Shown: positions 32,074 through 44,944 of the stretch, one piece after another
Position numbering within the stretch: position 1 is the first letter of the stretch
Layout: every line of letters starts with the position of its first letter
Assembly: GCA_964036295.1 (NCBI GenBank)
Contig: OZ038464.1
Span: forward strand, 13,874,001-13,938,000
Source of the DNA: Plumapathes pennacea
Lineage: Eukaryota > Cnidaria > Anthozoa > Antipatharia > Myriopathidae
DNA: 64,000 nucleotides
Reading direction: 5' to 3'
Position numbers and translations under genes: made by a program
Notes under the pieces: model-generated
Told to the model about the DNA's origin: nothing
The model's database searches: none
Seen by the model: only the letters and a program-made list of their open reading frames with translations

Positions 32074-35000
32074 TCAGTGAGGTTTCTCCGACGGTTTGAG
32101 GGCACCGAGTGACGTGATTTCATCCGGGATTTTTTTGTGCTGCTTGCAAACCCAAACAAAACGACCCCCTTCCCTGGATTCCTTAACCAGCCCACCAAAG
32201 TCGCCCTTCTTATCTCCAAGATCTTCAAAGAAGCTCTTTAATTGTTGGTAAGCATCGCTGTAGAGTTGCACTTGATGCGCAGTTGGCTCAGTTTTCCCAT
32301 CTTGGTCTTTGTGTTTGCTAAGCCCGCCAGACTCTTCAAATGCTTGGATAATCTTATGAGCCTGTCAAAAACAAAAAAGAAACCTAGTTCAAAAGTCGAT
32401 TGTTTTATGCTAACCGAACCTTTAGCAGAGATCCAAAGTTATTCTACGACGCTTTTCGTGGTTGTTTATAGGAGTCTAAAAAGTTTCCGGGGGGGGGGGG
32501 GGGGGGGGAGTTGGGGGAGGGTATTCCCACATGTATAGATCTTATCTCTTTGGTCTGAATTAGAGTAGTAGATTTTGCTTTTTTTCGTATTTGGTCTTCA
32601 TAGCGTGCAAATGTTTGAAATACGGTCTGAAATAGTGTCAAAATTTCTGAAATAGGGAAAGGGTTTCCAGAACCTGGCGGGTCAGGAGTACAACCACAAC
32701 CCCACCCCTTCGGGGGTAAAAAGGCGTAGACCCTTACTCGGGCAGTGTGTTTCTCCCAGTTTGTGGTACCCCGCAGCGCAGGGTCGCCACGGGCTAAAGC
32801 ACCGCCCCAAACGGGAAGAAATGCTTCTTCTGATGGAGCAATGAAGTCCATTGCCTTTCCAAGAAAGCTGGCAGACAGCATGAACTGAAAGTTAAAAAGA
32901 AGGTATAGGAAAATGAAGTCGCTCCAATTTTCAAAAACTAAGACACTAAACACAACTATCAAATAATTGCCAAATATGTCACTATTTTTACGATGTAAAT
33001 GAGTCTGGACACAACTGAGAGCAAATGTTCACCGCCCAGTATGGGATGACTTTGATATGAATTTGAGCTAGTGATTGTAGTTTTTTGTTTTGTTTTGGAC
33101 TTATCAGTATGTTTTGTAGCCATTCGTTGCCTCTGTAGTTTTTCTAGTCAACAGCTGAAAAGACTTGTTCGAGTGGAAATAGAATGCGAATTATTCCATT
33201 TATTCCAAGATTTATATACTCTTTTTTTTTCTTTATTACGGAAAATATAGACTGCAGTGCACTTTTCAGGTACTTAAGATTACATGTCTGACTGGGACAA
33301 CAAGCCCAAATAGCATCTCAAAATACCAATGAAATGTTATTTGTCAGACGTTTTCTCACTGGTAACACTGTGATATTTTACTGTTACTTAGAGACGCACG
33401 TTGGTGTGTTGGCCCATTTCAGGTCACGTGACACACTAACTAAAAGGGTCTGTAACGGGCCTTGATTTATTTAGACCAAGGGTTGATATGAACAGGGACG
33501 ACAGCCTTTGTTAAATGCAAGAATGGCCATTGATTGGAAGATATTTGAATTCGAACATGCCCAACTTTGGCATTTCTGAAAATGCATCGTCACATGGTTG
33601 ATAATGTAACGCGACCGGGGCACTCAACGAGTCGGCTTTTATCAACAAGACTTGGCTTTATTACGTTCCTCACAGCAGCTCGGAGACTCGCAAATCAACG
33701 TTCTAAATTACTAGTACTGCCTTGTCATTACTACTCTTGCACAATCTATATACGTCATTGAGTATTTAAGAAAGAAACTAAGACATTCCCGACCTCGTCC
33801 TAGTCCCCAGGGCCATCACGCGGATGGCCCTGAGGACGAGGTTGTGGCTCTCTCGACAAAATGGCGGCCCAGTTTGTTATTAATGGAATTGAACGCCAAA
33901 AGCGTCGAAAATCTGCTTTGTTATGCGACAATTATGACCAGGGAGTCAAAATATACTTGGGTAAAAGTGTCACGCTGTCAGCAGTGTCTGAAACAAAGAG
34001 GGCGACTGTTAGGTTTGTTTGCGCGCGCGTGTAACGCACCCCTCCCCCATTAGTTAGATTCGGGTGTTGATAGCGAGGATTTCATGGCGGCGCCCACGTG
34101 GGGCGGCTGTTCCGTTTTTCTGTTCATTTTGCCTTGTTGGGCGGAGAAGATACGCCACAATAATGTAAGTTTAGTTTAAGTTTTACTTCGTCTTTTCATT
34201 TCTTTATTTGTAGTGGGTTTGTTTGGTATTTTCGTGCAAGTTGATTCGTTTATATGTGTTTATCCCCGAGCGTAAGCGAGGGTAATAATCACGACGCTAA
34301 TGCTGTAGTATCGCCCTATGTGGAGACTCCAAGCGGGTCGCCATCTCGAAATGAGTTTGTTCGTGTGTCTGTCAGTCTGGCGTACGACCTCGTCCCAAGG
34401 GCCATCCGCGTCGAGCGACCACTGCAGGCGAGGTTACATCGGCAGCTTAACTGTAAGCTGCCGGTGTAATATACATATATCTGTGACTTTCTCAGTTGCT
34501 ATATGTAGATATTAAATTTTCTAAGTGTATTTACATGTTTCATATCGTACATGAATGGGTTTTAAATGTCTGCTGGGATCTTTACATTCACTTGCTTCCA
34601 AAACGCAACAAACTGACGTGTAGACACGCCTTTAGCACTTCTTTTTTTTCTTTTTATTATTATTTCTATTCTTAAAGTACGTGCAGTGAATTGTTACTAT
34701 ATCTCAATGTGTGCATGTACAAATTTAGACATAAAGCTAAAGAGCATATCCATGCAGGCAAGTGAGAAGGGATACAGTGAAAGCGATGAATCGACTAAAG
34801 GCAAGTGTGTCAATGCGTAAAAGCTGGACGACGAAAAACTAAAGCTAAAGACGTCAGTTCAAAATTCTTAATGGTGTTTAATTTAACACACGGACCTTTA
34901 GTCAATTCATCATACAAGTTGGAAGAGATACGAGAAAAAATAAAATGTTAAATGTCGCACCTCAATTATTTTGACCAAGATTGTGGGTCATAAGCACGAA

Positions 35001-38000
35001 AATCCGGACTCTTCATTCACTGAAAGAGGAAGCTATTACGCAGCGGACCCTTAGTTTGTTTTTACCTGATTAGTGCCCTCACTGCAAATTCCTGTGTTTA
35101 AAATCAAACTAGTTTCTTCCTTTTGATTAAAAGCTATGTTAACCCTTGAACTTTCCTTACTAAGCTAAAAAAGCTGGGAAGTTTTTCCACAATCTCATGA
35201 GGCTGCCATTCACCAGATTCCAGCAATTCATCCCATTTCTTGCAGCATATATGAAGGTCGGTCTGAGCAATAAGAAGTGAAGAAAAATGACAGTGATTTA
35301 AACATTGGCCTTTAAGGACATTATCAAGGGTTTATAAATACTATACCACACGGTAGGAGGAGTGAAGAAAACGTGCAAGAGAAATATAAAAAATGAGAGA
35401 CAAATGAGGAAAACAACGAGAACAATAATAAATATTCTGATTTAAGTGGCTCGTCTAATAGGACAAGCCGACAATTCTAACAGTAAAAAATAAACTTACA
35501 AAAAAAAAAAAAAAAAAAAAATTAGATTAAATTAAATTAAGCAAGAGAAAAATAACAAAATAACATGAGAATATGAATCCATGCAGAAAAAAGGTGGGTA
35601 AGAAACGTTTTGACTGTTGCGATGGGGGTGGGGGGGGGGGGGGGGGGGGGTATGAAAGGTTTGTCCGTCCTTGGGGGAGGGACACGAAAAGTTTTTAAAC
35701 CAACTTCCCCCCTCCCCATAAAGACCACTTTCATTTGGCGAACCTTTTTCTCTATCTTCTTTCCACTTTTGTTGTCCACGGGAAATGTAGTTTCCTTCGA
35801 TACGATGATGTAGAAGTCTCCATAAGGGAATATAGTTCTTCTACAGCACCTTCTGTACTGGGTACAAAAGCCGACTGGAAGCTCTCTGTCAGGAAGCGGT
35901 AACTCATCTTCTTGTCCTTCTTGTAGTATCAGATCCGATAGGTAATCCAACAGAAGCATGTCTTCCTCTTCGTCATTGGGCGTGCGCTCTTTTGCAAATT
36001 CATCCCCTACCACAAAATTAATCCAGCATAATTTTTAAGGCTTTAGTCAGAAAATCAGAGTGATTCATGCAACCAACTGACAGCTGCAGTTAACCAAGAG
36101 TAAGGTTAAAAAATACACCCAAGTTACCTTGCGTTACTATTACCAATCTTCCTCTCTTTACCGCTTTCTCTTTTACTCGTGTAGGCCTGGTTTTTATGAG
36201 CGGCGCAAGCACAATCTCAGTTACAAAAATCCTTAGTTCACAGGAAAACAGGCTTGACACAAAGGCAAGGCAAGGATCAAAGTATCTCCATGGTGCTTGC
36301 GATTGTGCGTTCCTCTTTCGTAAAACTGGAGTAAGTTAGAAATATAAGAACTCAGTTACTTACTCGTTCTTATCATTAGTCGACAGTCAAAGTTACAGGC
36401 GGGAAATGAGATGTTTGCTTTCAGACAATGCGTAGATGAAAGGCAGAGCCAGCCGTCACACCGAACATTGGTGCGCTCATCTCTGAAGGAAACTTCATCC
36501 AAAACATTTTTGACATCACTGAACGGTACTTCTTGGTCGTGCCTTTCATGTTCCTCGTCTTTGACCCACACCTGAGAATAATAACAATAATAACAATTAG
36601 TAAACGTCAGGATGAGACTGATGACCCAGTTTATTAAAAGGAAAGTTGTCCGGTGACCCGGGTCACCCACCTCCCCGAGTCAGGACGCGCCAACTATTCA
36701 TATTTCGAAGCAAGCCGTTTACACGAGAAGGTTTTCCTGCTCCCAGTACAAGTTGTGGCTACTCTTATAAACGGCTCTCTCCAGTCTATAAAGTGAAGAA
36801 ATGTGCAACGGGTCCCCGGGACAATTTTTCTCTATGCCTTTGTCACATGAGAAGTCGCTGGTATCCGCCATACACTCAGCCTTTAATCCGAAACACATTT
36901 GTCAACAAAACAACTCAGATCACGAAACAGACTCATTTTTTTCGTGTGTAAGGTTAAGAGGACTAGGGAAGTGTTATAGTTAGAGCGTTAATTATATGAA
37001 ACGTGGACAAATCACAAATTAATTTAAGACTGCCTGGTATAATTGCACAGCCGTTTGTTGAGGCTCCTGAAACTTTTCCGGAATCATTGCCGCTATCATT
37101 GCAGCCACCGTCCAGAAGTTTCAATTTAATAGCTTCTAATGAAACCAGGTCTGATCTCAATTATTTTTGTCGCTTGATCTGTTCTTAAAGGGACAATACT
37201 AAGGCAGTTCGCATGTATGAATTTCAAACGTTCACCAATAAACAAAAAGTAATAATTCACTATATATACATTTATTTCTTTAGCAAACAGTTATGTGTTT
37301 TTAAGTTCGCTATAGTATGAATTTTGAATTAATTTGTAGTTTCATTTACTGCCATGCAACGTTTACACTAGCCAGCAACGTTTCGGAGTACTACACTGTA
37401 CCTTACAACGAACTAGCCTTCCGGATGGCGTCAAGAAATTTAGATCATGCCGTGCATCGTACCCTGCAGGCCTTTCCAGAAACTGCCCCAGTGTTGCTTC
37501 CTCGTCAAAATCCACGCCTTCTTTGAACGCAGTGTGCCAGTGTAGTCGAGATTGATTTATCTCTTCGTCGTCCGAGGAAGCAGTGAGATGATGTGATGCT
37601 TCTTCCAATGTCCAAACTTTATCTACGTCATCTGCAGGGATGGGCAACACATTATGAAAGACAAATACTAATCACACCACCCTTGTGAAATAAAGCTTGG
37701 AATTCCCAGGAATTCCTAGGATATTCCTGGGAATTCCCAGGATTTTAGTACTAGGAATTCCTGGGAATTCCTAGGAATTCCTAAGAATAAAGGTGTGAAT
37801 TTTCACGGTAATTTGGACATGGAATTCCTAGGAATTCCCAGGTTTAGCATTCTGAAATAAAAACCCAAGGAATTCCTAGGAATTCCTAGGAATTCCCAGG
37901 AATGCTTCAAAGTAGGCCATTTTACTTGGTAATCATTGGGAATTGCTGAGAATTCTCAGGAATTCCTGAGAATTCCCAGGAATTCCTAGGAATTATTGAG

Positions 38001-41000
38001 AATTTTTTGGGAATCCTTGGGAATCCCTGAGATGAGAATTCAGGTTGCCATAGAAACCTTAGCACCAATAATTGTGCTCCCCAAATCTACAGGATCCCTT
38101 GCCCTTAAATATCAAACAAAACACAATATTGTCATGAACATACATGTACACTGAAATAAATTTATTCTGCTATTGATAATATTCTACAATATTTTGATTT
38201 GAAAATATAGTTTGTTTTATGAGCCTAATTGTCTGTACAGTATTAACAACAGTGTTAACAGTATTAGTATTTATATTTGCCAGTGTAGATATTCCACATA
38301 TTTTTTCATCCTGAAATTATTTTGCTACACATTTGAAACTTGGAAAATGGTCTAAAGTAGTATGCAGCTAACATACTGCACATGCAGTGTTTTTCGACTC
38401 AGGATAGACAAGATATGATCAGTACATATTTAAACTGGACTCAGCTGCTATAGTGTAGTGTCCAGGGCTGTTATCAGGTTCTTCATGGCTGTCTCGTATG
38501 CCTACATCACTCTCCTGTCCATGTTTTTCCCTATAAAAAGCCAAGAAAATAACAGATCAGGTAAAGCAAATTTATACATTGTGGCAGTTACACAAAATCA
38601 ATGGCAACCAAAGTATGCAGTGAAGGGAGAAATGAATGAACATAATAGCTTTGTCATATTTTAGACTTTGTTATTTCTTATTTGCCATGTGAATGTATTT
38701 CTCCTTTTCCACATATGTTCATCTAAAGTTTAACAACTTGCCAAGCAAATGAATGTAGGCTATCTAAAAAAAAAAAAAAAAAAAGAAAACCAGTAGCAGC
38801 CAGAATATGGTTAAAATTTATATGGTGGGAGCTGGTGAGTTTTAACCCCATTCACTCCCAAGAGTGATCCACTCCAATTAATTTCTCACTAAAGACATAA
38901 ATATCCCTATCATTACAGTATGGAGAAGTTAGCTTTAGATAGCTTGCTGTATGGGTAGCTGATTGGAGTATTAATTCTCTCCACATCTCTCACATTTTCT
39001 TCTTGAATTTATTGGGAGAATCCGCACTTTAAACTTTGGAGTGAAAGGGTTAAATACGTACGAAGGGAAGATATTTGCTACACTGAACTGCACTGAGTCA
39101 GTTAAATATATTTTAAAAGTCGCATCAAACCGGCCATATTCAAGCGCAAACGGGAGAACATTCAGGCAATTTAATTTAGAAACACAAAAGCGACGGCCAA
39201 CACGTGAATCACAACGGATTGAAACAAAGAATAACACATCATTCATCTCACCTTGCTACAAGTCCTCGGGATAATTGATGCGTATAGAGAACAACTGATC
39301 ATCCAAATCTGATGTCCCAGCCACCTCTCCACACAATGTAAATGAACTTCGAATTCCAAGCTAGTAATCAACATGATTCTTGAGAACGTTATGCCTATTT
39401 TGTTATCCTCCAAGCAACACACAAGGTAAAGAATTGCACTCGAAGCGAAGAACAGGGAACAGTCCTCAAATAAAAGGCACAAATCCTGTGAAAAACGGGG
39501 CGATGTACACGCAATGATCGCTGTTCAAAAGTCCGTTAACCCGAGCGCCAAACAACAGCGTGAGGTCTTGATTGGTTTGCACGTGACAATTTTTGATTGA
39601 CAAACTAGTACCCAGGCACTCAGAACGAGTTTTGTTTGCGAGTTCATCACATGGAAGAATTAAATGTTCGCCGTGGTTAATTTCGCCGAGAAGGAGTGCT
39701 TTGATTCTGAAAATGGATACATTTGTGTGGCTGTGGCAAGCAGTACTTAACAGCGTACTCGGATGCAGTTGATCGTTGAGTAGTTGTTGAAGTCAGAGCC
39801 AGCGCGAGCATGTTCAGGTTTTGTGACCGCGGCTTGGCAAGAAGTACACTCGATCAACACGAAGGTTTCCCATTTCTTGTTTCTTTTAATTCAAACGGTT
39901 GAAACATTAGCGGTTGTATGATGTCGAACTGACCGCGAGTTAGTGATTAGAATAACTTATTCGAGAGTGCCATTGATCGTGAGTCGTGTCTTCGAATCCC
40001 AATCGCAAAATTTTAAGTGTTGTAATAAATTGTGGGAAAAATTGACTGGTACAATAGGTGAAAACGAATAAATAGAGATGAGGTGAATACACTTATGGTG
40101 TCTTACTTGGCCAGTTTTGTGAGTTAAATGTGTGGTGGTTTTACGACAAGAGTTATTTTTTTCATGGCTTAGATTAAAGTCACTGCGACACTGAAATAAT
40201 TTGTATTGGTCACATCTGAAAATGAGTATGTATGAAACTACAGCAATGAATCCCTTTATTCGCATTTCCAGCTATTTCCGAGCTATTTATATTATGTCTT
40301 ATTAGGATTCTCAGGAAATCCCAGGTATTCCATTGCTTCATTTTGCTAAGATTGATTTGTATGACTGGGAACCTTTGGGAATTCCTAGGAATTCCTAAGA
40401 CTTCCAAGCTTCCACAAAAAATATGATTTATATAGTTGAGAAGAGTTGGGAATTCCCAGGAATTCCCAAGACTTCCAAGCCTGCTCTGCAAACACAATTT
40501 GCATAGCTGGGAAGAGCTGAGAATTCCTAGGAATTCCCAGGAATTCCTAGGAATTCCCAAAAAGCTGGGAATCCATTTCGCAAGGGCAGACCGCGTCAAA
40601 TGAGACGGTGGAAGCTTTGTGTCCGCAGGGAAAACCTAGCAACGTATATCGTAATTCGGAATACAGTCTCACTTTAGTATCGACACAAAATATCCGGCAT
40701 GGCTGTTATTGTGAAAGACCTCAGAAAACGAGGCTCGGTTGTTCAAGTTATGATTTTAGCCCAAGTATGGTCGACACTCTCTGGGCAGACACTTTCGTAA
40801 GTAGTGGACAACCCTATATACAAGCTACGGACACATTTTTTGCTTCCCAAGGGAGCTTCAACTGTACGATGCTTCCGAAGACATGGAATTAGACTGAATG
40901 GCTTCGACGAAAGTGGTGATGTGGCGTTTAGCAAAAGTTGTGTGTTAAACGATTGTATGGTCACGTCGACCCTATGCTATATACACTTACTCCGGACAAT

Positions 41001-43431
41001 GTTGGTGGGAACTAACGTTTACGAGCTATTTTTATATCTACAAAAAAACCCACTGAAACAACCAAAGATGCATCGACACTTCCATTTGAGCTTCCAGTCA
41101 CATTCACTCAGGTGCTAATTAATATGCTTGGATTTTCCTGTTGGAAGTTTACCCCTATTTATTATTGAACAAACCTTCGTCTACATCTCGAATTAAAACA
41201 GTTCCAAAGTGGCACCACATATCATTGCGCCTTGTCTCTCCTGAATCCAGACATTCTTTTATCGTACTAAGGCATTGCATCACGTTTTCTTGAAGGTCTT
41301 TCAGATAGCGTGGATTTCCGTTCTCGGCAGAAGCGCAACAGACTCTCTAAGAATTAAGTAAGCAACTGATCAGAAACGTTACACTAGTGGGTCTTTGCTC
41401 ATTTTGAGATGTACTTATAAGTTACAGAAAAGAAAATCTAAAGAAGATATCTTTCTTCAGACATGTCCGATGGTTTTCAACGCCTGTTGCACAAGTGAAA
41501 GAAACAATACAAGCATCAAATAATAGTCTAAAGCTTTGGCTTTGGTTTACACTATATTTAATTCTATGTAGTAAATCCACGTGACTTACTTCGACTTCAC
41601 AATCCTCTGTGAGCTTGAGGCGATGTGTTTGTGATTGTCCAATACCCTCAGGCATCAACTTTAAGTCGCAATTGTCTGGCAAATTAAAGTCGTCCACAAA
41701 GCAACAGGATCTAGGACTACCCACTCTTGCCACAGCCTTCCAAGAAAATGAAGAAATTGCATGCTTTAGTTAATATGAGTATTACTGCCTCTTCCTCAAC
41801 ATAACTGACAATGATGATCCAACAAAATCTTTCGATTCTCAAAATTTTTCTCAAATCTTCAGAACGACAGAGTCACCTCAGGGCACAAAACCGAAACATA
41901 GCAGTCGTCTTGATAATATTTACACATGCACAAAGACAAATCCAAGAAAGTAAAACGGACACAACAAGGAGCAAATATCACTCACCACAAGCCGTTTTAT
42001 TTCGAATTCGGCCTTTTGCTTAGCTTCTTCTGGTCCAGTCATGTAAATGCCGTCTGTCTTAATGAACAGCTGTACTCCCGTCATTGTGCTGATTCGATTT
42101 AAGGTTTGTTTTCCTTTGCCAATCACAGCTCCTTTAAATTTGTTTGGGACATTTACCAACGACGGCACCTTGTGCTGTATAAAAAGAATGTGTTGCGGCA
42201 AAGGAAAGTTTTTGTTACTCTAGTTCGTCTCAATCTTCTATTTTTTTAATCTACGTTTACTGACAAAGTTTACATGCTTTTCGCTTATTCAATAAATTGT
42301 TCTTTCCCTTTTGGCAACCTTTAGAGTCAAAAAAGATATTCCTCTTGCGATTCTTGCCAATTCTAAGGGGAAATTTCGTAAAGAGGTCTGACTAGTTGGA
42401 GGTAATATTTTGACCGTATATAAAGCCTCTTGTGCTCCCCATATGTTACAAGTTGCAGTACACGTTCCGGATGCTCACAAACAGTCAATAGGGAAGTGAA
42501 ATTTCATCATACCTGTCATGACGTCATTTGAAAGAGACCAGTTACAAAACTTGATCCTACCCCGTTAATACGACCAGTATTTTTTGGCCCGTTGGTGGTC
42601 ATATTAACAGGGTTCACTGTAATTAAGTGGAACCCCGTTAATACGACCACCAACGGACCGTCCGATTTTAATCACTTTATGCATAAGTCAACTTAAACCC
42701 CGATGCACCCCGGGAAGATGTGGGGATTAGAGGGGCATTCAGGAGGATTTGATAAAAAAAAAGAAAAAAAAGGAAAAAAAAAAAAAACATTACCGAGGGG
42801 GTGGGGGATTTGAAGTGAGTGGTAAATTTCAGTCCCCCAGGTTGACCAGGATTTGCAGAGAAACAAGCTCAGTCTTCATATTGTACACCAAGGCCCTGTT
42901 CAAGTTCAAGCTGAAGACATGATTAAAGTGAAAATTTACAATCATAATACGTGTACAGTAGCCTCCAAGGCCCCAGGGATGGGGGCATTGTTTGGGTTTT
43001 GAAGTTTGACAGTTGCCCCGGGGGAGGGGGCATTTGGCAACATTTGATTGGGGTTTTTATCAAATCCCCACAAAGCCCTGGGGTGGGGGGGTCGGGGTTT
43101 AAGTTGACTTATGCATTATGATTGCAGACCGAATTGAACTCCACTCAGTCCTAGTACCATTATTTATTAATATTAGTAGTAGTAGCACATAAAAGCGGTT
43201 CAAAAGTCCTACCAGGATAAGCTTCTTTGCGCTCTCCCTCTGCTCCTCCGACCCTCTCACACGGAACCCGCCCTGGCAGGCCTCCACAGCAGCTCTCGAC
43301 TTCTTTTTAATCATTGTGATGTTCTTGCCTTGCTTACCAATCACAAGACCTTTGTACTCATCGGCGACTTTCACAAAACAAGTTTGATTTTCACTATTAT
43401 GTTCTACCTCTTTGTGTTTATCACTGGGCAT
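32074..43431 (-). CDS. KH-domain protein of unrecognised family (ten exons, 654 residues)
   Basis: KH domains bind single-stranded RNA or DNA. Exons from the 5' end: 43213-43431, 41986-42174, 41590-41736, 41175-41346, 37402-37631, 36364-36571, 35744-36006, 35161-35262, 32738-32884, 32074-32361. All have GT-AG borders (minus strand), consistent phases, and 655 codons in all. KH1 (about 15-72) has GLVIGKQGKNI. KH2 (about 74-135) has GAVIGKGKQTLNRI, where the GXXG loop reads GKGK. The rest is uncharacterised: RSCCFVDDFNLPDNCDLKLM; WHTAFKEGVDFDEE; HDLNFLTPSGRLVRCKVWVK; RCDGWLCLS; a Glu/Asp-rich part; CCKKWDELLESGEWQPHEIV; and a C-terminal GRFVWVCKQHKKIPDE. The ends of the exons at 35744 (donor GTTCGC) and 32738 are the least sure. 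The start is the first ATG before KH1. Confidence 0.75.
33788..33842. repeat. Hairpin of CCTCGTCC/GGACGAGG
   Basis: ACCTCGTCCT...CAGGGCCAT is followed after a few bases by ATGGCCCTGAGGACGAGGT, a strong inverted repeat. The right arm is also the left end of the element starting at 33818. Confidence 0.85.
33818..34410. mobile_element. TIR element with GCGGATGGCCCT ends
   Basis: The left end GCGGATGGCCCTGAGGACG and right end, inverted, GCGGATGGCCCTTGGGACG pair for about 23 bp. It is about 590 bp, with no coding. It lies in a KH-gene intron (32885-35160), whose remainder shows nothing I can name. Confidence 0.65.
35495..35650. repeat. A-run and G-run tracts
   Basis: A stretch of about 21 A near 35500-35520 and about 24 G near 35626-35650, just downstream of the KH-gene exon at 35744-36006. 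A similar G-run of about 20 is at 32491-32510. Confidence 0.9.
37680..40586. mobile_element. 2.9-kb TIR element with GGAATTCC arrays
   Basis: The ends are inverted: CCCTTGTGAAAT...AAGCTTGGAATTCCC on the left and, read inward from the right, CCCTTGCGAAAT...CAGCTTTTTGGGAATTCC. CA lies just outside on both sides (37678-37679 and 40587-40588). Next to each end is an array of diverged 10-bp units based on GGAATTCCTA (37695-38030 and 40310-40570). The middle has no coding I can support and holds a TTAACCC MITE. It lies in the KH-gene intron between 37631 and 41175. Confidence 0.75.
38842..39053. mobile_element. TTAACCC MITE family, copy 8 (best-preserved ends)
   Basis: TTAACCCCATTCACTCCC at the left and GGAGTGAAAGGGTTAA at the right. 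This copy shows the inverted ends and TTAA borders most clearly. It is nested in the 2.9-kb element. Confidence 0.85.
42559..42656. repeat. CCCCGTTAATACGACCA repeats
   Basis: Two CCCCGTTAATACGACCA units in the same direction, with an inverted TGGTGGTCATATTAACAGGG between them. It is a fragment of a MITE family, in the first KH-gene intron. Related GCGGT/AACGG sequence is at 27600-27730. Confidence 0.55.
42679..43116. mobile_element. MITE with ATGCATAAGTCAACTT ends
   Basis: The ends are perfect inverted repeats for 25 bp, starting ATGCATAAGTCAACTTAAAC and continuing CCCGA. Further G/C-rich similarity runs inward (TGTGGGGATT). It is 438 bp, non-coding, and lies in the first KH-gene intron about 100 bp from exon 1. 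Confidence 0.85.
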
Positions 43432-44353
43432 CCTCCTGTCACGCGGAAAATATATGTGAAGCCATCAGTGTCTCTCAGCTAGTTTTCATGGGTTGATTCA
43501 AAAGTCAAAGTACAGCTTGCACAGTAGCCAGATGCATGATCCCGATGTTTCCCACTTCTAAAATAAACCACTTGATATTTAAGATTGAAATGTGTAAAGC
43601 CTAAATCTGAACTAATTGAAATACGTATAGTACGGAGCGTTGTTGAAATTTCGCGGTGAAATATACTGGCTGATCGGGGAGGTAATTTTAGCAAATGAAT
43701 TGTAGGTTTTGTTTACAGCTAGTTCTAATAAAGAGATAAAGAGAAGCTACAGCAGTAGCAGCTAAATGCTACTACTATGCAACAAACAGCAAGCCATCTA
43801 TAAACGACTGATGGTTTCAGAGCGGCTGATGTTTACAATCAGCCGGCTCACTCCCTCAGAAGATGAATTTACAATTTATTCTTACCCGTTTTTGCTTCTC
43901 CATTTCGAATTCCGTGACATTTTGAGATCATGCAGGGTACGTGTAAAATGTTCTTCCGTGCCACTGGAACATTCCCGGCGCAGCCAGTTCGCCGACCGGC
44001 CGTCACTAGTAAAGCCGGAAGTAAAAGGAAATACAGCTCTTCGGTACCGTTTATGGTAATTTACATGACGTACTGGGCGATAAGTCGCAGCGGTCAAGTA
44101 GGTTTTAACCAATCGGAGCCAAACCAATCACACACTCCGTCACGGTTATTCCCGGAAAGGCGCAATTACTTCAGGGGAGTTCCCGAAATAATTTGTTCGC
44201 CGGCAAGATTGGTTTCGTTTTTCAGTTAAACAATGATGTTAATTGGAAAACTTATTTAGTTTTGGAGAGGTGGCACACGAAGTTGACGTGCAATGCAGTC
44301 AAGGCACCGCGCTTCACCGATGCGATGAAGGTAGTTTTTGCATGTACACTAAA
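43432..44353. promoter_or_regulatory. Putative bidirectional promoter
   Basis: The 0.9 kb between the start of the KH gene (minus) and the start of the small gene (plus). Two CCAAT boxes are at 44109-44113 and 44124-44128. No clear TATA box is seen. Head-to-head spacing of this size suggests shared regulation, which is inference. Confidence 0.4.
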
Positions 44354-44929
44354 ATGGCATCCGTAAAGAAGCTTGTCTCACAGATCTGCAACGATCTACT
44401 TCTTCGTCCTCATATCGAGCTTAAGTGCTCAGAAATAATAAAAGAAGTCAAGATTCCAGCAGGATGGAAAGAAACATACAAACTGGAAAACTACAATCCA
44501 TCGTACATATTTCGCTTGAAGCTTATATGGAGGATTTTGTCGACGTGAAAAAAAGTGAAAGCTACAACATTAGCGAACAGGAGGAATTCATTAAGGAACT
44601 GAAAGGGTTCCTCTCTGAGAAAGAAAGCCACTGTTCTGATAATGAATTGCATCTTCCAAGCGAAATTTCGAACCCAGATCTGTTTGAGAAAAATTGGAAG
44701 ATCGAGGGAGTTGTGGTGAGGAAGTCAGACAGCCGTGCTTGTGTGTTGGTCAAGTCAACAAGGCCTCGGGGTCCTCCAAAACAAGAGCTGGAGATGGTCT
44801 TGTCCTACAATGCTCAGGAGTTTCCTGGTCTTGGCATGAACCTAAAGGTTGGAGACATCCTTTTAATGTGTTGCACACAACAAAAGGAAAGAACAGCAAG
44901 TTTTAGATCCTGAAGTTGTCAGGTATGAA
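44354..44929 (+). pseudogene. Unrecognised gene fragment with two compensating frameshifts
   Basis: From ATG 44354 (AAAATGG context) the frame reads MASVKKLVSQICNDLL to about YNPSYI, near 44510. It then continues protein-like only in a second frame (SLEAYMEDFVDVKK, NWKIEGVVVRKSDSRACVLV, GMNLKVGDILLMCC), and again in the first frame (QQVLDPEVV) up to a GTATGA donor at 44930. The middle has the beta-strand pattern of a small barrel, possibly an OB-fold, but I cannot name it. The shifts may be real decay or assembly errors. A TIR element begins 15 bp after the donor, and no further exon was found. Confidence 0.45.
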
Positions 44930-44944
44930 TTAGTAACTGGTCAC

